This document shows, piece by piece, positions 18,244-25,830 of a stretch of DNA of 64,000 bases (within the stretch, counting starts at the first letter, position 1; each line of letters opens with the position of its first letter). Source of the stretch: JAYVFR01 sp043772945 (lineage in GTDB: Bacteria; Patescibacteriota; JACMRA01); the NCBI GenBank assembly GCA_043772945.1, contig JAYVFR010000012.1:27187-91186 (forward strand), written 5' to 3'. Made by a program: the position numbers and the translations under genes. The notes below the pieces were generated by a model that saw nothing but the letters and a program-made list of their open reading frames with translations, searched no databases and was not told where the DNA came from.

Positions 18244-18375
18244 ATGGGTGATCAACCTGTCATGTTCACTGGTGGCTTAGTTTTTTTCCTTGGTTGGGGA
18301 TGGGCCAGATACGAATACATCTTTAAACTATTAAAAATAAAGAATTTCTTTGATTTAGGAAAGGAATTTTTTTAG
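18244..18375 (+). CDS. Small membrane protein (43 aa)
   Basis: The ATG at 18244 has a good Shine-Dalgarno (AAAGGAG, 12 nt upstream), unusual in this genome, which decides the start over longer open frames. The product begins MGDQPVMFTGG, has one hydrophobic segment with GWGWARYEYIF, and ends in a basic amphipathic tail. Function unknown. A strong terminator lies about 105 nt downstream. Confidence 0.55.
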   Translation: MGDQPVMFTGGLVFFLGWGWARYEYIFKLLKIKNFFDLGKEFF

Positions 18376-18481
18376 TATGTTTTTTAGCTACTTTTTTTGC
18401 CCTCATCATTGGGTTAATTCACAACGATGAACATCGTCGGTAAATACTAAATTACAGCTAATAATTACAAGCAACCTTTTC

Positions 18482-18518
18482 AGCACCTTTTATTAATTTA
18501 TAGATGGTGCTTTTTTTT
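18482..18518 (+). terminator. Intrinsic terminator (plus strand)
   Basis: AGCACC (18482-18487) pairs with GGTGCT (18506-18511) and an eight-T run follows. It closes the transcript of the small membrane protein gene. Confidence 0.75.
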
Positions 18519-18641
18519 ATGGTTTAATTTGCTAGAATTTTTAGACTTGCAAAAAGAGTTTTTCTATGCTTGATTTATAAATGTGGTGCTTGAAAAGTCT
18601 CAAAAGCTTTATTTGATCACTTACAAAGACAAAACATTATT

Positions 18642-18659
18642 TGTTCCAAAAATGGAACA
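18642..18659 (+). promoter_or_regulatory. Palindromic operator upstream of the PadR-like gene
   Basis: A perfect inverted repeat TGTTCC-N6-GGAACA lies just before the ribosome binding site of the winged-helix regulator at 18672. Its position fits autoregulation by a dimeric repressor. Confidence 0.55.
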
Positions 18660-18671
18660 CAGGAGACAATC

Positions 18672-19091
18672 ATGAAACTGTTTAACAGCAAAAAAACACC
18701 CGCTACCAAAGTTAATCAACTTAACAAAACTGTTAAAAATCTGAAGGTAGGAAAAGAATATTTCCTCGACAAAGATCAGGCAGTTGCACTGCTGGTTTAC
18801 TTAATGACAAACAACGTTGAGATTTATCCAACTGGAGTAATCCAATGGGTAAAAGAAAAACTCTTTTGCCGAGTTTCAGACACAGTGTTGTACGCAGCAC
18901 TAAAATTCCTTGAAGGAGAGGAAAATAAAGAAGATCTAACTCTTGTAACTAGTCGATGGCAAAAAGTTGAAGGGCGAGGACGTCCTCGTAGAATGTACAA
19001 GCTAAATGTACAAGAATATCCAGATATGTCATCTTTGACTTTTCAAACACTAGTTGAATGGTCAACTTTTGCCCTTAGATTCAAAAAATAA
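18672..19091 (+). CDS. PadR-like winged-helix transcriptional regulator
   Basis: 139 residues. The central segment VSDTVLYAALKFLEGE (about 69-84) looks like the recognition helix region of PadR, and TSRWQKVEGRGRPRRMYKLN (about 95-114) is the PadR wing with its RGRPRR turn. PadR proteins are dimeric repressors. The C-terminal dimerisation helix is short. The start is fixed by an AGGAG Shine-Dalgarno 7 nt upstream. A palindrome overlaps the leader (18642-18659). An intrinsic terminator follows, so it is monocistronic; its target is probably its own promoter, possibly also the small membrane gene upstream. Confidence 0.7.
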   Translation: MKLFNSKKTPATKVNQLNKTVKNLKVGKEYFLDKDQAVALLVYLMTNNVEIYPTGVIQWVKEKLFCRVSDTVLYAALKFLEGEENKEDLTLVTSRWQKVEGRGRPRRMYKLNVQEYPDMSSLTFQTLVEWSTFALRFKK

Positions 19092-19137
19092 TTTCAGCAT
19101 GAGTTGATTTTATCTCGTTTTAACAACCGCAACCTCC

Positions 19138-19173
19138 AGCATCGTCATTAATTATATAGACGGTGCTTTTTTT
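19138..19173 (+). terminator. Intrinsic terminator after the PadR-like gene
   Basis: AGCATCGTC (19138-19146) pairs with GACGGTGCT (19159-19167), nine base pairs with one G-T, then seven T. It closely resembles the terminator at 18482. Confidence 0.8.
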
Positions 19174-19180
19174 ATGCCTT

Positions 19181-19251
19181 AGTTTTTAATTTTATTTACG
19201 AGCTTTGCTTTTGCTTAAACGAAGGAGTTGATTAAAAGTTTTTAAAAATTT
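19181..19251. repeat. Left direct repeat (copy A) of the sortase/ice-binding islet
   Basis: This 71-bp segment matches 21797-21869 in the same orientation, with a 2-nt indel and about four substitutions. On the minus strand it encodes the last 19 codons and stop of the membrane protein gene at 21810-22322 (ending LSKSKARK). The copy is detached from any gene body, so it is a leftover or duplicated gene end. Confidence 0.85.
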
Positions 19252-19607
19252 GATCATGCAGTGATCCCCCTTGATATAGTGGCATATTAATCTACTTGAC
19301 AGGTATAACTTTAGTGAAGAGTACAACCAGGATTCGGTAGGGTTGAAACTACAAATATTGGGAGGTTAAAATTGACTCGATGCCCCGTGTACGTCTACTT
19401 TTATACTAATTCCCACCAAAGTTTTATCCTGGATTAGTAGTTAGAACCATGATCGAGTATCAAAACTGCCTAATTTTCTTGATGATAAAGAAAGGAATGA
19501 TAAACATGTTGACTAAAATCAACTAGATATAAGAATGAATCCTGAAAATGGGTAGGATAATTAGAGAATAATCTTTTCATTTTTTTCCTGTAGAGGTCTG
19601 TATTTTA
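19252..19607. other. Non-coding left flank of the islet
   Basis: No convincing gene. It holds several inverted segments: GATCA-N5-TGATC at the left edge (19250-19264), CCAGGAT (19328) with ATCCTGG (19427), and ACTCGAT (about 19375) with ATCGAGT (about 19452). The last two pairs interleave, so they could form a pseudoknot but not a simple hairpin. Base composition is less AT-rich than the neighbourhood. It may be the remnant of a mobile element end. Confidence 0.4.
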
Positions 19608-20243
19608 TTATTCTTTATCAGTAAATACTACAAGTCGCTCGGAAAAAGTTTTCTCAGCCTTATTCCAAACTCCCGCGCAGGTAATAAGATTAAGATGTGC
19701 TTTCCCGTCACTGGAACTAAATATGCTAGAAGAATCCTCATCCTTGCCGTATCTCTGAATTTCGCGCACAACAAAAATAATATCCCTCCCTTTTTCATCT
19801 TCAATATATATTTTATCGTCTTTATGTAATTTATGTAAGTTATCAAACACATGTGGTATATTATTAATCGTGCCAAAGTGTCCGGCGATAACAGCGCTAC
19901 CATTTTCCCCTGGTCGTAGTCCGAGATTAAACCACCCTACATTTACAGTATCTTTTGGTACATCCATTGCTCCATCTTGTGTAAGACCCACATACTCAAC
20001 AGGAGCATCAACATTTATGCTTGGAATTTTAAGAAGAGTTGGTAACCCAACCCGATCAATATCCAGGTCAGAATTCACTATTTGTTGAGGAGAGCTGCTA
20101 CTTGAGGTGACTGCCACTGAAGCTAAAGAATCACTTTGGCTTGAGCTTTGGGGGATAAAATAAAAAAGGAGAGTGGTAAAAAGAACTAACCCCGATAGAA
20201 TAACTAATAATAGTATTATCTTTGATAAGATTTTTGATTGCAT
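19608..20243 (-). CDS. Class E/F-like sortase
   Basis: 211 residues: a short cytoplasmic N-terminus, one membrane helix (about 9-30), a Ser-rich linker and a sortase barrel. Catalytic residues are H122 in AVIAGHFGT, C189 in LNLITCAGV and R203 in TFSERLVVF. DGAMDVPKDTVNVGWF and LRPGENGSAVIAGH are typical of the sortases of actinobacteria and related groups (class E/F). It should cleave LPXTG-like signals and attach the protein to a surface glycan or peptidoglycan. It lies 56 nt downstream of a gene whose product carries LPNTG, the obvious substrate. Base composition is richer in G+C than the flanking core genes. Confidence 0.88.
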   Translation of the reverse strand: MQSKILSKIILLLVILSGLVLFTTLLFYFIPQSSSQSDSLASVAVTSSSSSPQQIVNSDLDIDRVGLPTLLKIPSINVDAPVEYVGLTQDGAMDVPKDTVNVGWFNLGLRPGENGSAVIAGHFGTINNIPHVFDNLHKLHKDDKIYIEDEKGRDIIFVVREIQRYGKDEDSSSIFSSSDGKAHLNLITCAGVWNKAEKTFSERLVVFTDKE

Positions 20244-20299
20244 AAATTTTTCAGAGAGCTCATCTCTCTAAGTGTCAGCAGATGAAGTTGATCTGGCTC

Positions 20300-21268
20300 T
20301 TATTTTCGTTGTTTTCTTTGAACTAAGTAAAATGAGGACAGGACAGCAAAAATTCCAGTAGGAATAATGACACTCCAAGTTGATGTATTACTTTTGTCTT
20401 CGGGATCAATCCCCGTATTCGGTAATTTTGGAGAGGTTGTTGGAACTACTGTAGGTGCTATTACAGACGCAGGAGTTGAAGTTACTGTTGATGTAGATGT
20501 GGACGACGAAGTAGACGCAGAAGGAGGTACTACACATGTCGCTTTGGTAATGATATTTGCATCTAATGTAACCGCACCATTACGCGCTAATACCCGACCC
20601 TCAAAGTTTGCACCAGTTGTAAGAGTAGCCGATGTCAAAGCCAGGATATTTCCCTTGAAAGTAGAGTTTGTTCCAAGTGTCGCAGAACTTCCGACTTGCC
20701 AAAAGACATTGCAAGCTTGAGCACTATTAATGAGGACCACATTACTAGCTCCAGCAGTGATAAGTGTGGAGGCGCTTTTGAAAATAAAAACTGCATTGGG
20801 ATCACCCGCCGCATCAAGCGTCAGAGTTCCTGTTATCCCAAATGTACCAGGCACAGAGTCATACACACCAGCGGTTTTATTTGTTCCTCCGAGCTCTACG
20901 GGTATTGTGGAAACTGGTGTTTGTCCCAGGGCGTTATCATAGGCAGTAGTTAGACCTATTTGGGCCTGGACTGCTGTAGAGTTAGCTATCTGTTGTGTTC
21001 CGTTAATCGAGCCTGGTGGAAAACCCGTAACTGCAGAACCCGGACTTATTCCAAAATTTCCATTTATCACACTAGAACCATTATTAGTTATGGCGGAGCC
21101 AGCCAGAACTGCAAAACTGTCAGCAGCACCAAGATTTACTGAGGTTGCGGCTAAGACTACAAGATTTGATGTGGTTGTGGCTATTAATAGACCAGTTATA
21201 CCAAGAGTAAATGCTACAACCAATACAGCTATTGGCTTTTTATAAAGTTTTTTAATAATGTTTTTCAT
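20300..21268 (-). CDS. DUF3494 ice-binding-like surface protein with LPNTG sorting signal
   Basis: 322 residues. A signal peptide (about 1-41, ending near VVLAAT) precedes a beta-solenoid domain of about 200 residues with DUF3494/ice-binding hallmarks: LGAADSFAVLAGS, GNFGISPGSAV, TLTLDAAGDPNAVFIFK, NVFWQVGSSATLG and NSTFKGNILA. The related SSATLTTGANFEGRVLAR follows. A Ser/Thr/Pro linker (about 247-280) leads to LPNTG (282-286), a hydrophobic helix and a basic tail, the full cell-wall sorting signal. Some DUF3494 proteins bind ice; others act as adhesins, so ice binding is not assured. The paired sortase follows. Visibly richer in G+C than the core genes, suggesting transfer. Confidence 0.9.
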   Translation of the reverse strand: MKNIIKKLYKKPIAVLVVAFTLGITGLLIATTTSNLVVLAATSVNLGAADSFAVLAGSAITNNGSSVINGNFGISPGSAVTGFPPGSINGTQQIANSTAVQAQIGLTTAYDNALGQTPVSTIPVELGGTNKTAGVYDSVPGTFGITGTLTLDAAGDPNAVFIFKSASTLITAGASNVVLINSAQACNVFWQVGSSATLGTNSTFKGNILALTSATLTTGANFEGRVLARNGAVTLDANIITKATCVVPPSASTSSSTSTSTVTSTPASVIAPTVVPTTSPKLPNTGIDPEDKSNTSTWSVIIPTGIFAVLSSFYLVQRKQRK

Positions 21269-21337
21269 AAATAAATATACCTTAGGTTGGAAAGTTTTTA
21301 TACCTTGTCAAGCCCTCGAAATGCTAAACACGACTCT

Positions 21338-21502
21338 CTAAACTTTTTTACTTAAATTTGTTAGGTTTTGTCGTTCAAAATACCTCCTAAAATCAACAGG
21401 AATATCTTTAATGGTAGTCTGGATTCTATGGTGATTGATTGAATAGTAGATTTGCTTGTAGATGACTAGGATGGCTTCTTCAAGTGTGTTGTGCTGACTC
21501 AA
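21338..21502 (-). pseudogene. C-terminal remnant of an integrase-core transposase
   Basis: A minus-strand frame of about 54 codons ending at TAG (21340-21338) reads NTLEEAILVIYKQIYYSIN then HHRIQTTIKDIPVDFRRYF. The aromatic-N-x-x-R-x-x turn and the P-x-x-F after it resemble the C-terminus of IS3/IS481-type DDE transposases. The frame is closed by a stop just upstream and nothing similar continues in other frames, so it is a fragment. Confidence 0.45.
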
Positions 21503-21740
21503 AAATTACCCAGTTGGGCAAAGTTGCACATTTTAACCAAATGTGTATCAGGGATTCTGACTTACCTTGTATTTAAGGCATCAATCGTCATTTAGCTTGC
21601 CCAGAAATCCATCCAGTTTGAACCCCCTAATCTTGGATGGATTAAAGTTGAGTGAATCCTGATTGGCGATCCCTTCCGAATTATTCTAACTTAATGTCTG
21701 AATAGGTTAAGTATTGGCTATACAAAAGCACAACACTTAC

Positions 21741-21770
21741 AGAGTAGTCTCTTTGACTACTCTTTTTTTT
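21741..21770 (+). terminator. Strong plus-strand terminator without an upstream gene
   Basis: AGAGTAGTC pairs perfectly with GACTACTCT around a 5-nt loop, followed by eight T. No plus-strand coding gene ends here; the next plus-strand gene to the left ends at 19091. Confidence 0.8.
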
Positions 21771-21796
21771 TACGTCCTAGTTTTTGATTTATTCCT

Positions 21797-21869
21797 AGTT
21801 TTTTTAATTTTATTTACGGGCTTTACTTTTGCTTAAACGAAGGAGTTGATTGAAAGTTTTTAAAAATTT
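21797..21869. repeat. Right direct repeat (copy B) of the islet
   Basis: 73 bp almost identical to 19181-19251. Here it forms the real 3' end of the minus-strand gene at 21810-22322 and its immediate downstream sequence. Together the two copies bracket the sortase/ice-binding region. Confidence 0.85.
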
Positions 21870-22322
21870 AGTAAACCCTTTAAAATATTCACTAATTGTC
21901 GTAATGCTTAACAAATCTCCCCAGATTTTAATTACCCAAAATAAAATTGCTACAATATTTAAAACTATTGAAACACTGGGGAAAATCGCGCTTAAAGTAA
22001 TCACTATCCAAAAAGGAATATATCTAAACCAGGGAGAGAGAGCTTTTTTTAGAGATTTAACCCCTTGCATTTCACGCTCAAAATTACTGTCACTTTCTAA
22101 TTTATAATAAAAAAAGAAATCAGAAACAAACAAAAAAGAAAGCATGATAGTCCATACAATCGCAAAGACATTCATTTGGTAGACTACATCATTCAGAGAA
22201 AAACTCGTCAAACTATTTGCCACTTGAGAGTTAATTGTGCTCAGATTATAATTATTTGTGTAAACAGGCGTTGAGCTAGTAACGCTTTGATTGCTTGTGG
22301 ATTGAAACAAATCTTGGGGCAT
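21810..22322 (-). CDS. Hypothetical polytopic membrane protein, site of the islet duplication
   Basis: 170 residues, not recognised. An N-terminal Ser/Thr/Asn-rich stretch of about 45 residues is followed by about three hydrophobic segments (about 50-75, 100-118, 120-140) and a basic C-terminal tail LLRLSKSKARK. It starts 5 nt after the truncated topA, so the two are cotranscribed. Its last 19 codons are present again at 19194-19250, which makes it the apparent insertion target of the neighbouring islet. Confidence 0.6.
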   Translation of the reverse strand: MPQDLFQSTSNQSVTSSTPVYTNNYNLSTINSQVANSLTSFSLNDVVYQMNVFAIVWTIMLSFLFVSDFFFYYKLESDSNFEREMQGVKSLKKALSPWFRYIPFWIVITLSAIFPSVSIVLNIVAILFWVIKIWGDLLSITTISEYFKGFTKFLKTFNQLLRLSKSKARK

Positions 22323-22327
22323 TGAAA

Positions 22328-23023
22328 TTAGACGATTGCACTCAGACTATCAGCAGAGAAAATCTCTGTCAAATTAATTGTATTTATGAATTTACCTTGA
22401 ATTTCCCAGTATTCACAAGTCTTAAAATTTTGAATTTCAGTTTCACGAGTGCACAGCAAACGAAGGGCAGGGGACTGAACTCGGCCTGCACTTAAATGAC
22501 GGTTCCCGAGGTTTTGCCAGAGAACAGGAGATAGTTTATAACCAACTAATTTATCCAATACTTGCCTTGCTTGTTGAGCTGAAACAAGATGAACATTCAA
22601 TAATCGTGGATTGTTTACAGCTTTAATAATAGCCTCAGCAGTAATCTCATGAAACTCCAAACGCTGAATTTTTGATTTGTCTTTTATACCAAATACATCG
22701 GCTAAATGCCAAGAAATTGCCTCGCCTTCACGGTCGGCATCAGTAGCAAACAAAATTCCATCCTTGGAAGCTTTCGCTAATTTTTTTAACTCACTAATTA
22801 CCTTAGTTTTATTTTCATCAACTTCATACATCGGTAAAAAACTATTGTCGATATCAATTCCACTAATTAATAACTTACGACCATCGGCAGTTTTTTTGTC
22901 ATTACTAAGAGAGCGGATGTGTCCAACAGAAGCCCTTACTACAAAGTTTTTAAACTTAGGATTTTTAGCAAAAATTTGAGCGATAGTTTTAGCTTTTGCG
23001 GGAGATTCAACGATTACGAGCAT
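22328..23023 (-). CDS. DNA topoisomerase I, N-terminal TOPRIM part only
   Basis: 231 residues starting at the ATG at 23023 (MLVIVESPAKAKTIAQ), the canonical TopA start. The TOPRIM domain is intact, with ESPAKAKT, ASVGHIRSL and ATDADREGEAISWH, and continues into SAQQARQVLDKLVGYKLSP and HLSAGRVQSPALRLL. The frame then ends at TAA in a segment after CEYWEIQGKF, before the region that carries the catalytic tyrosine. Normal TopA has 600-900 residues. As it stands it cannot cleave DNA. It may be a decayed gene, or one half of a split enzyme whose C-terminal half lies elsewhere. It is followed at once by the membrane-protein gene. Confidence 0.85.
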   Translation of the reverse strand: MLVIVESPAKAKTIAQIFAKNPKFKNFVVRASVGHIRSLSNDKKTADGRKLLISGIDIDNSFLPMYEVDENKTKVISELKKLAKASKDGILFATDADREGEAISWHLADVFGIKDKSKIQRLEFHEITAEAIIKAVNNPRLLNVHLVSAQQARQVLDKLVGYKLSPVLWQNLGNRHLSAGRVQSPALRLLCTRETEIQNFKTCEYWEIQGKFINTINLTEIFSADSLSAIV

Positions 23024-23144
23024 ACCAATTATAAATATATTCAATTATTAAAAATAAAAAACACACTCTTGTCGAGACAGAAAAATTACGATTACAATTT
23101 CTGTTGTTATTCAACAATGAGTTTTAGTAACTTGGAGATTCAAA

Positions 23145-23360
23145 ATGGCTAAGAGAAAACCTGTCAGAAGTAAAAGAACCAAACTAATAGTAAAATTAGT
23201 GCTCTTTATCTACGCTACTTGCATTCTTTGGGTTTTGTTTGGTCCATTAGGAATTTATTTTCCAATTTTCTCTTTCTTTGCATCTACAGGTTTTATACCA
23301 GGTACAATAGTAGCAATAATGCTGTTTCTGGTACTCTCCACTACGCTTCCGATTTTTTAA
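23145..23360 (+). CDS. Small two-helix membrane protein
   Basis: 71 residues: a very basic N-terminus (MAKRKPVRSKRTK) and two hydrophobic helices (about 14-34 and 42-70). A weak GGAG lies 9 nt upstream of the ATG at 23145. No family recognised. A clear terminator follows, so it is a single-gene unit placed between topA and rpoD. Confidence 0.55.
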   Translation: MAKRKPVRSKRTKLIVKLVLFIYATCILWVLFGPLGIYFPIFSFFASTGFIPGTIVAIMLFLVLSTTLPIF

Positions 23361-23417
23361 GTATCTAGCTTAAAGTCTCAGCTGATTTTTAAGAAAGATT
23401 TTGTTAATTCCAACCCA

Positions 23418-23449
23418 CCTAGTTTTATTACAGAACTAGGAGTTTTTTT
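23418..23449 (+). terminator. Intrinsic terminator before rpoD
   Basis: CCTAGTT (23418-23424) pairs with AACTAGG (23434-23440), followed by AG and seven T. Confidence 0.8.
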
Positions 23450-23486
23450 AAGTCTTTTTTCGGGATTTTTTAGTTGGTACTTTTAC

Positions 23487-23516
23487 TTGACTAGAAATAC
23501 AAAAAACAAGTATATT
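23487..23516 (+). promoter_or_regulatory. Sigma-70-type promoter for the sigma-factor gene
   Basis: TTGACT at 23487-23492, an 18-bp spacer and TATATT at 23511-23516, about 50 nt before the ATG at 23567. Confidence 0.7.
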
Positions 23517-23566
23517 CAGTCATCTTTGAGCATAGATTAAATCTATGTCTGTTTTTCTAAAAAATT

Positions 23567-25762
23567 ATGTCAAAAAAAACAATTGCTGAAATTCTAAAAA
23601 TTAATGATAGCTCCAATACGGATTCTAACAATGAAGTCAAAAAAAAACGCTCCTCATCAGATCGTAAAAGACTCACCATTGGCTCTGCTAAAACTGTCAA
23701 AGTTAAAGCTCCCAAAATTACTAAAATTTTAAACAAAAAAAGTACAATAAATGTCGGAATTTCAGAAGACAAAAAAGAAAAACGACAAAATGCTCGCTTA
23801 AAAGAAATTAATCAATTCAATAGTAGCCTTGATGATATTTTAGATTTTACTCCTGCTAAGCCAAAAAGTGATGAAATTGTTACTCGAAAAGGAATTTTGG
23901 GACTAAATCTAGTCTCAACTGCTGAATTAAACCGCCAAAAAGCTTTGACAGATGAAAATATCGAAGAAAAAGGAAGTAGGAGGTATTTAACTCGTGAAGA
24001 TGGTGTGAAAGTTAAAATGAAAAAAAAGACTAAGGTTAGAGATTCAAAAAACAAGGGTAAAACTCTAAAGAAATTTATTGATAATGATGCATCACTCTAC
24101 CCTGAATTTCAAGGACAAAGTTTACAATTTCAACAACAAATAGTCGATGTTATCAAACAAGGCGTTACTCGAGGATTCGTAACTGAAGATGAAGTTTTAT
24201 ATGTTTTACCTAACCCAGAAAGTAACATTTCGCTTCTAGAAGATATCATTGATCTCTGTGAAGATAGCGGAGCTCCAATGAGTTTTACAAATACACTTGA
24301 TAATCTTTGGACTAGTTTAGATGACAACGATTCTAACAACGACCTAGAAAAGCAATTGGCTGATAAATTGGCTGACACTAATGGAATTGATGCTGATTCG
24401 GCTGAATTAACTGACGATGCCGCTCAAAACTATATTCGTGATATTTCTCGCTACCAATTACTTAACAAAGATCAAGAAATTGAGCTAGCAAAACGCATAG
24501 AACAAGGAGACCAAGGAGCAAAGAGAGAATTAAATAACTCGAATTTAAGGCTTGTAGTTCACGCGGCTAAAAAATATATGGGTCGTAATCTAGCCTTTCT
24601 TGATTTGATTCAAGAGGGTAATATGGGACTTTTACGTGCGGTTGAGAAATTTGATTGGAGACGCGGTTATAAATTTAGTACGTATGCTAGCTATTGGATT
24701 GAACAAAGTATCAGACGTGCGCTGGCTGATCAAAGCCGCTCTGTCAGACTTCCAGTTCACGTAGAAGAAAAATTAAACAAGTTCCGCAGAGAACGTAAAG
24801 CCTTAGTTGATAGCCTAGGTCGTGAGCCAACTGATGATGAAATAGTAGAAGTATTAGAAATTGATATTGATACAGTCTATTACTTCAAACGTATCAATCA
24901 GGACACAGTTTCAATTGATAGTATGGTAGGCTTCTCGGAAGATAGTGATACATTGATGGTTGAAATGATAGAAGATGAATCAACAATCCAACCAATTGAT
25001 GAAGCCTCAAATAGAATATTAAGATCTCACATTATGAAAATCGTAGATGATTGTTTGGAGGCTCGTGAGCGTAAAGTCATTCTACTCAGATTTGGACTCG
25101 ATGGAACTGGAATCGCTCACACACTAGAAGAAATTGGAGATGTGTTCCAAGTTACTAGAGAGCGTGTTAGGCAAATCGAAGAAGTTGCTTTGAATAAAAT
25201 TAGAAACCATGCAGATAGCCATAAACTTGCAGATTTCCTAGAAGGAATTCAACCTAATTATTTTGCACCTAAAGAAGAAGTTGTGCTCCGCCCTAAAATT
25301 CAAGTAAATAAAAAGATTTACCTAGATCAGGTTCTAACAGCAATGGAGGATCTCATAGGAAATAAGGAGTGCAGTATGTTTCTATTGCGAGGCGAGATGG
25401 GGACTGGTAAAACTACTTTAGTTCAAAATGTCTGTAAGTTAATTGGAGTAAATGGAGAAGTTACCTCACCTACCTATTCACTGTCTCAAAATTATGAAAT
25501 CAAAAAAGGAGGATTGGCAGGAAACGCCAACTATACAGGGATTGCTCACCTTGATCTACATCGCTTAGCCACAATTGAAGAATCCGATATGGGTTGGATA
25601 ATTGAAGAGCTTGAAAAACCTGATCATATTATCTTTGTAGAGTGGCCAGAAAAACTATTAAAAAGAGAACAAGATTTGCAATACATTGGTCGTAAATACT
25701 GGATTATTGATTGTAGAATAGATAAAAAAGGAGAACACTACTTCCGTTTTAAAGAAAGCTAA
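23567..25762 (+). CDS. rpoD: Primary sigma factor RpoD fused to a C-terminal TsaE ATPase domain
   Basis: 731 residues in one uninterrupted frame. Residues 1-165 are Lys-rich and low in complexity. A region-1.1-like helical part follows (about 180-235), then region 1.2 (YIRDISRYQLLNKDQE), region 2 (FLDLIQEGNMGLLRAVEKFD, YKFSTYASYWIEQSI, RSVRLPVH), region 3 and region 4 with the helix-turn-helix FQVTRERVRQIEEVALNKIR. From about residue 575 a complete TsaE domain begins: Walker A RGEMGTGKTTLVQ, TSPTYSLSQNYE, HLDLHRL and FVEWPEKLL. TsaE is the ATPase of the TsaB-TsaD-TsaE complex that makes t6A in tRNAs reading ANN codons. I know no standard family with this fusion. The promoter is at 23487. Confidence 0.92.
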   Translation: MSKKTIAEILKINDSSNTDSNNEVKKKRSSSDRKRLTIGSAKTVKVKAPKITKILNKKSTINVGISEDKKEKRQNARLKEINQFNSSLDDILDFTPAKPKSDEIVTRKGILGLNLVSTAELNRQKALTDENIEEKGSRRYLTREDGVKVKMKKKTKVRDSKNKGKTLKKFIDNDASLYPEFQGQSLQFQQQIVDVIKQGVTRGFVTEDEVLYVLPNPESNISLLEDIIDLCEDSGAPMSFTNTLDNLWTSLDDNDSNNDLEKQLADKLADTNGIDADSAELTDDAAQNYIRDISRYQLLNKDQEIELAKRIEQGDQGAKRELNNSNLRLVVHAAKKYMGRNLAFLDLIQEGNMGLLRAVEKFDWRRGYKFSTYASYWIEQSIRRALADQSRSVRLPVHVEEKLNKFRRERKALVDSLGREPTDDEIVEVLEIDIDTVYYFKRINQDTVSIDSMVGFSEDSDTLMVEMIEDESTIQPIDEASNRILRSHIMKIVDDCLEARERKVILLRFGLDGTGIAHTLEEIGDVFQVTRERVRQIEEVALNKIRNHADSHKLADFLEGIQPNYFAPKEEVVLRPKIQVNKKIYLDQVLTAMEDLIGNKECSMFLLRGEMGTGKTTLVQNVCKLIGVNGEVTSPTYSLSQNYEIKKGGLAGNANYTGIAHLDLHRLATIEESDMGWIIEELEKPDHIIFVEWPEKLLKREQDLQYIGRKYWIIDCRIDKKGEHYFRFKES

Positions 25763-25830
25763 GTTAGTTTTTGACAAACCTTTATTTTTAACAAAGTGTC
25801 TCAAACAAATTAACAATTACTACTTTATTA

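Larger units (their letters stand above)
21269..21796. other. Non-coding right flank of the islet with hairpins
   Basis: No intact gene in 528 bp. It contains an apparent transposase remnant (21338-21502), a perfect 9-bp hairpin ATCCATCCA/TGGATGGAT at 21607-21642 and a strong plus-strand terminator at 21741-21770 that ends no visible gene. Some of it could be a small RNA on the plus strand, or debris from a mobile element. Confidence 0.45.

Noticed and set aside
18377..18442. Second tiny hydrophobic frame after the 43-residue membrane protein
   Set aside because: It has no in-frame start codon of a usual kind and would be about 22 residues.
20367..21142. Several open frames antisense to the ice-binding gene
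   Set aside because: They are mirrors of a repetitive, less AT-rich coding sequence and show no domains or start signals.
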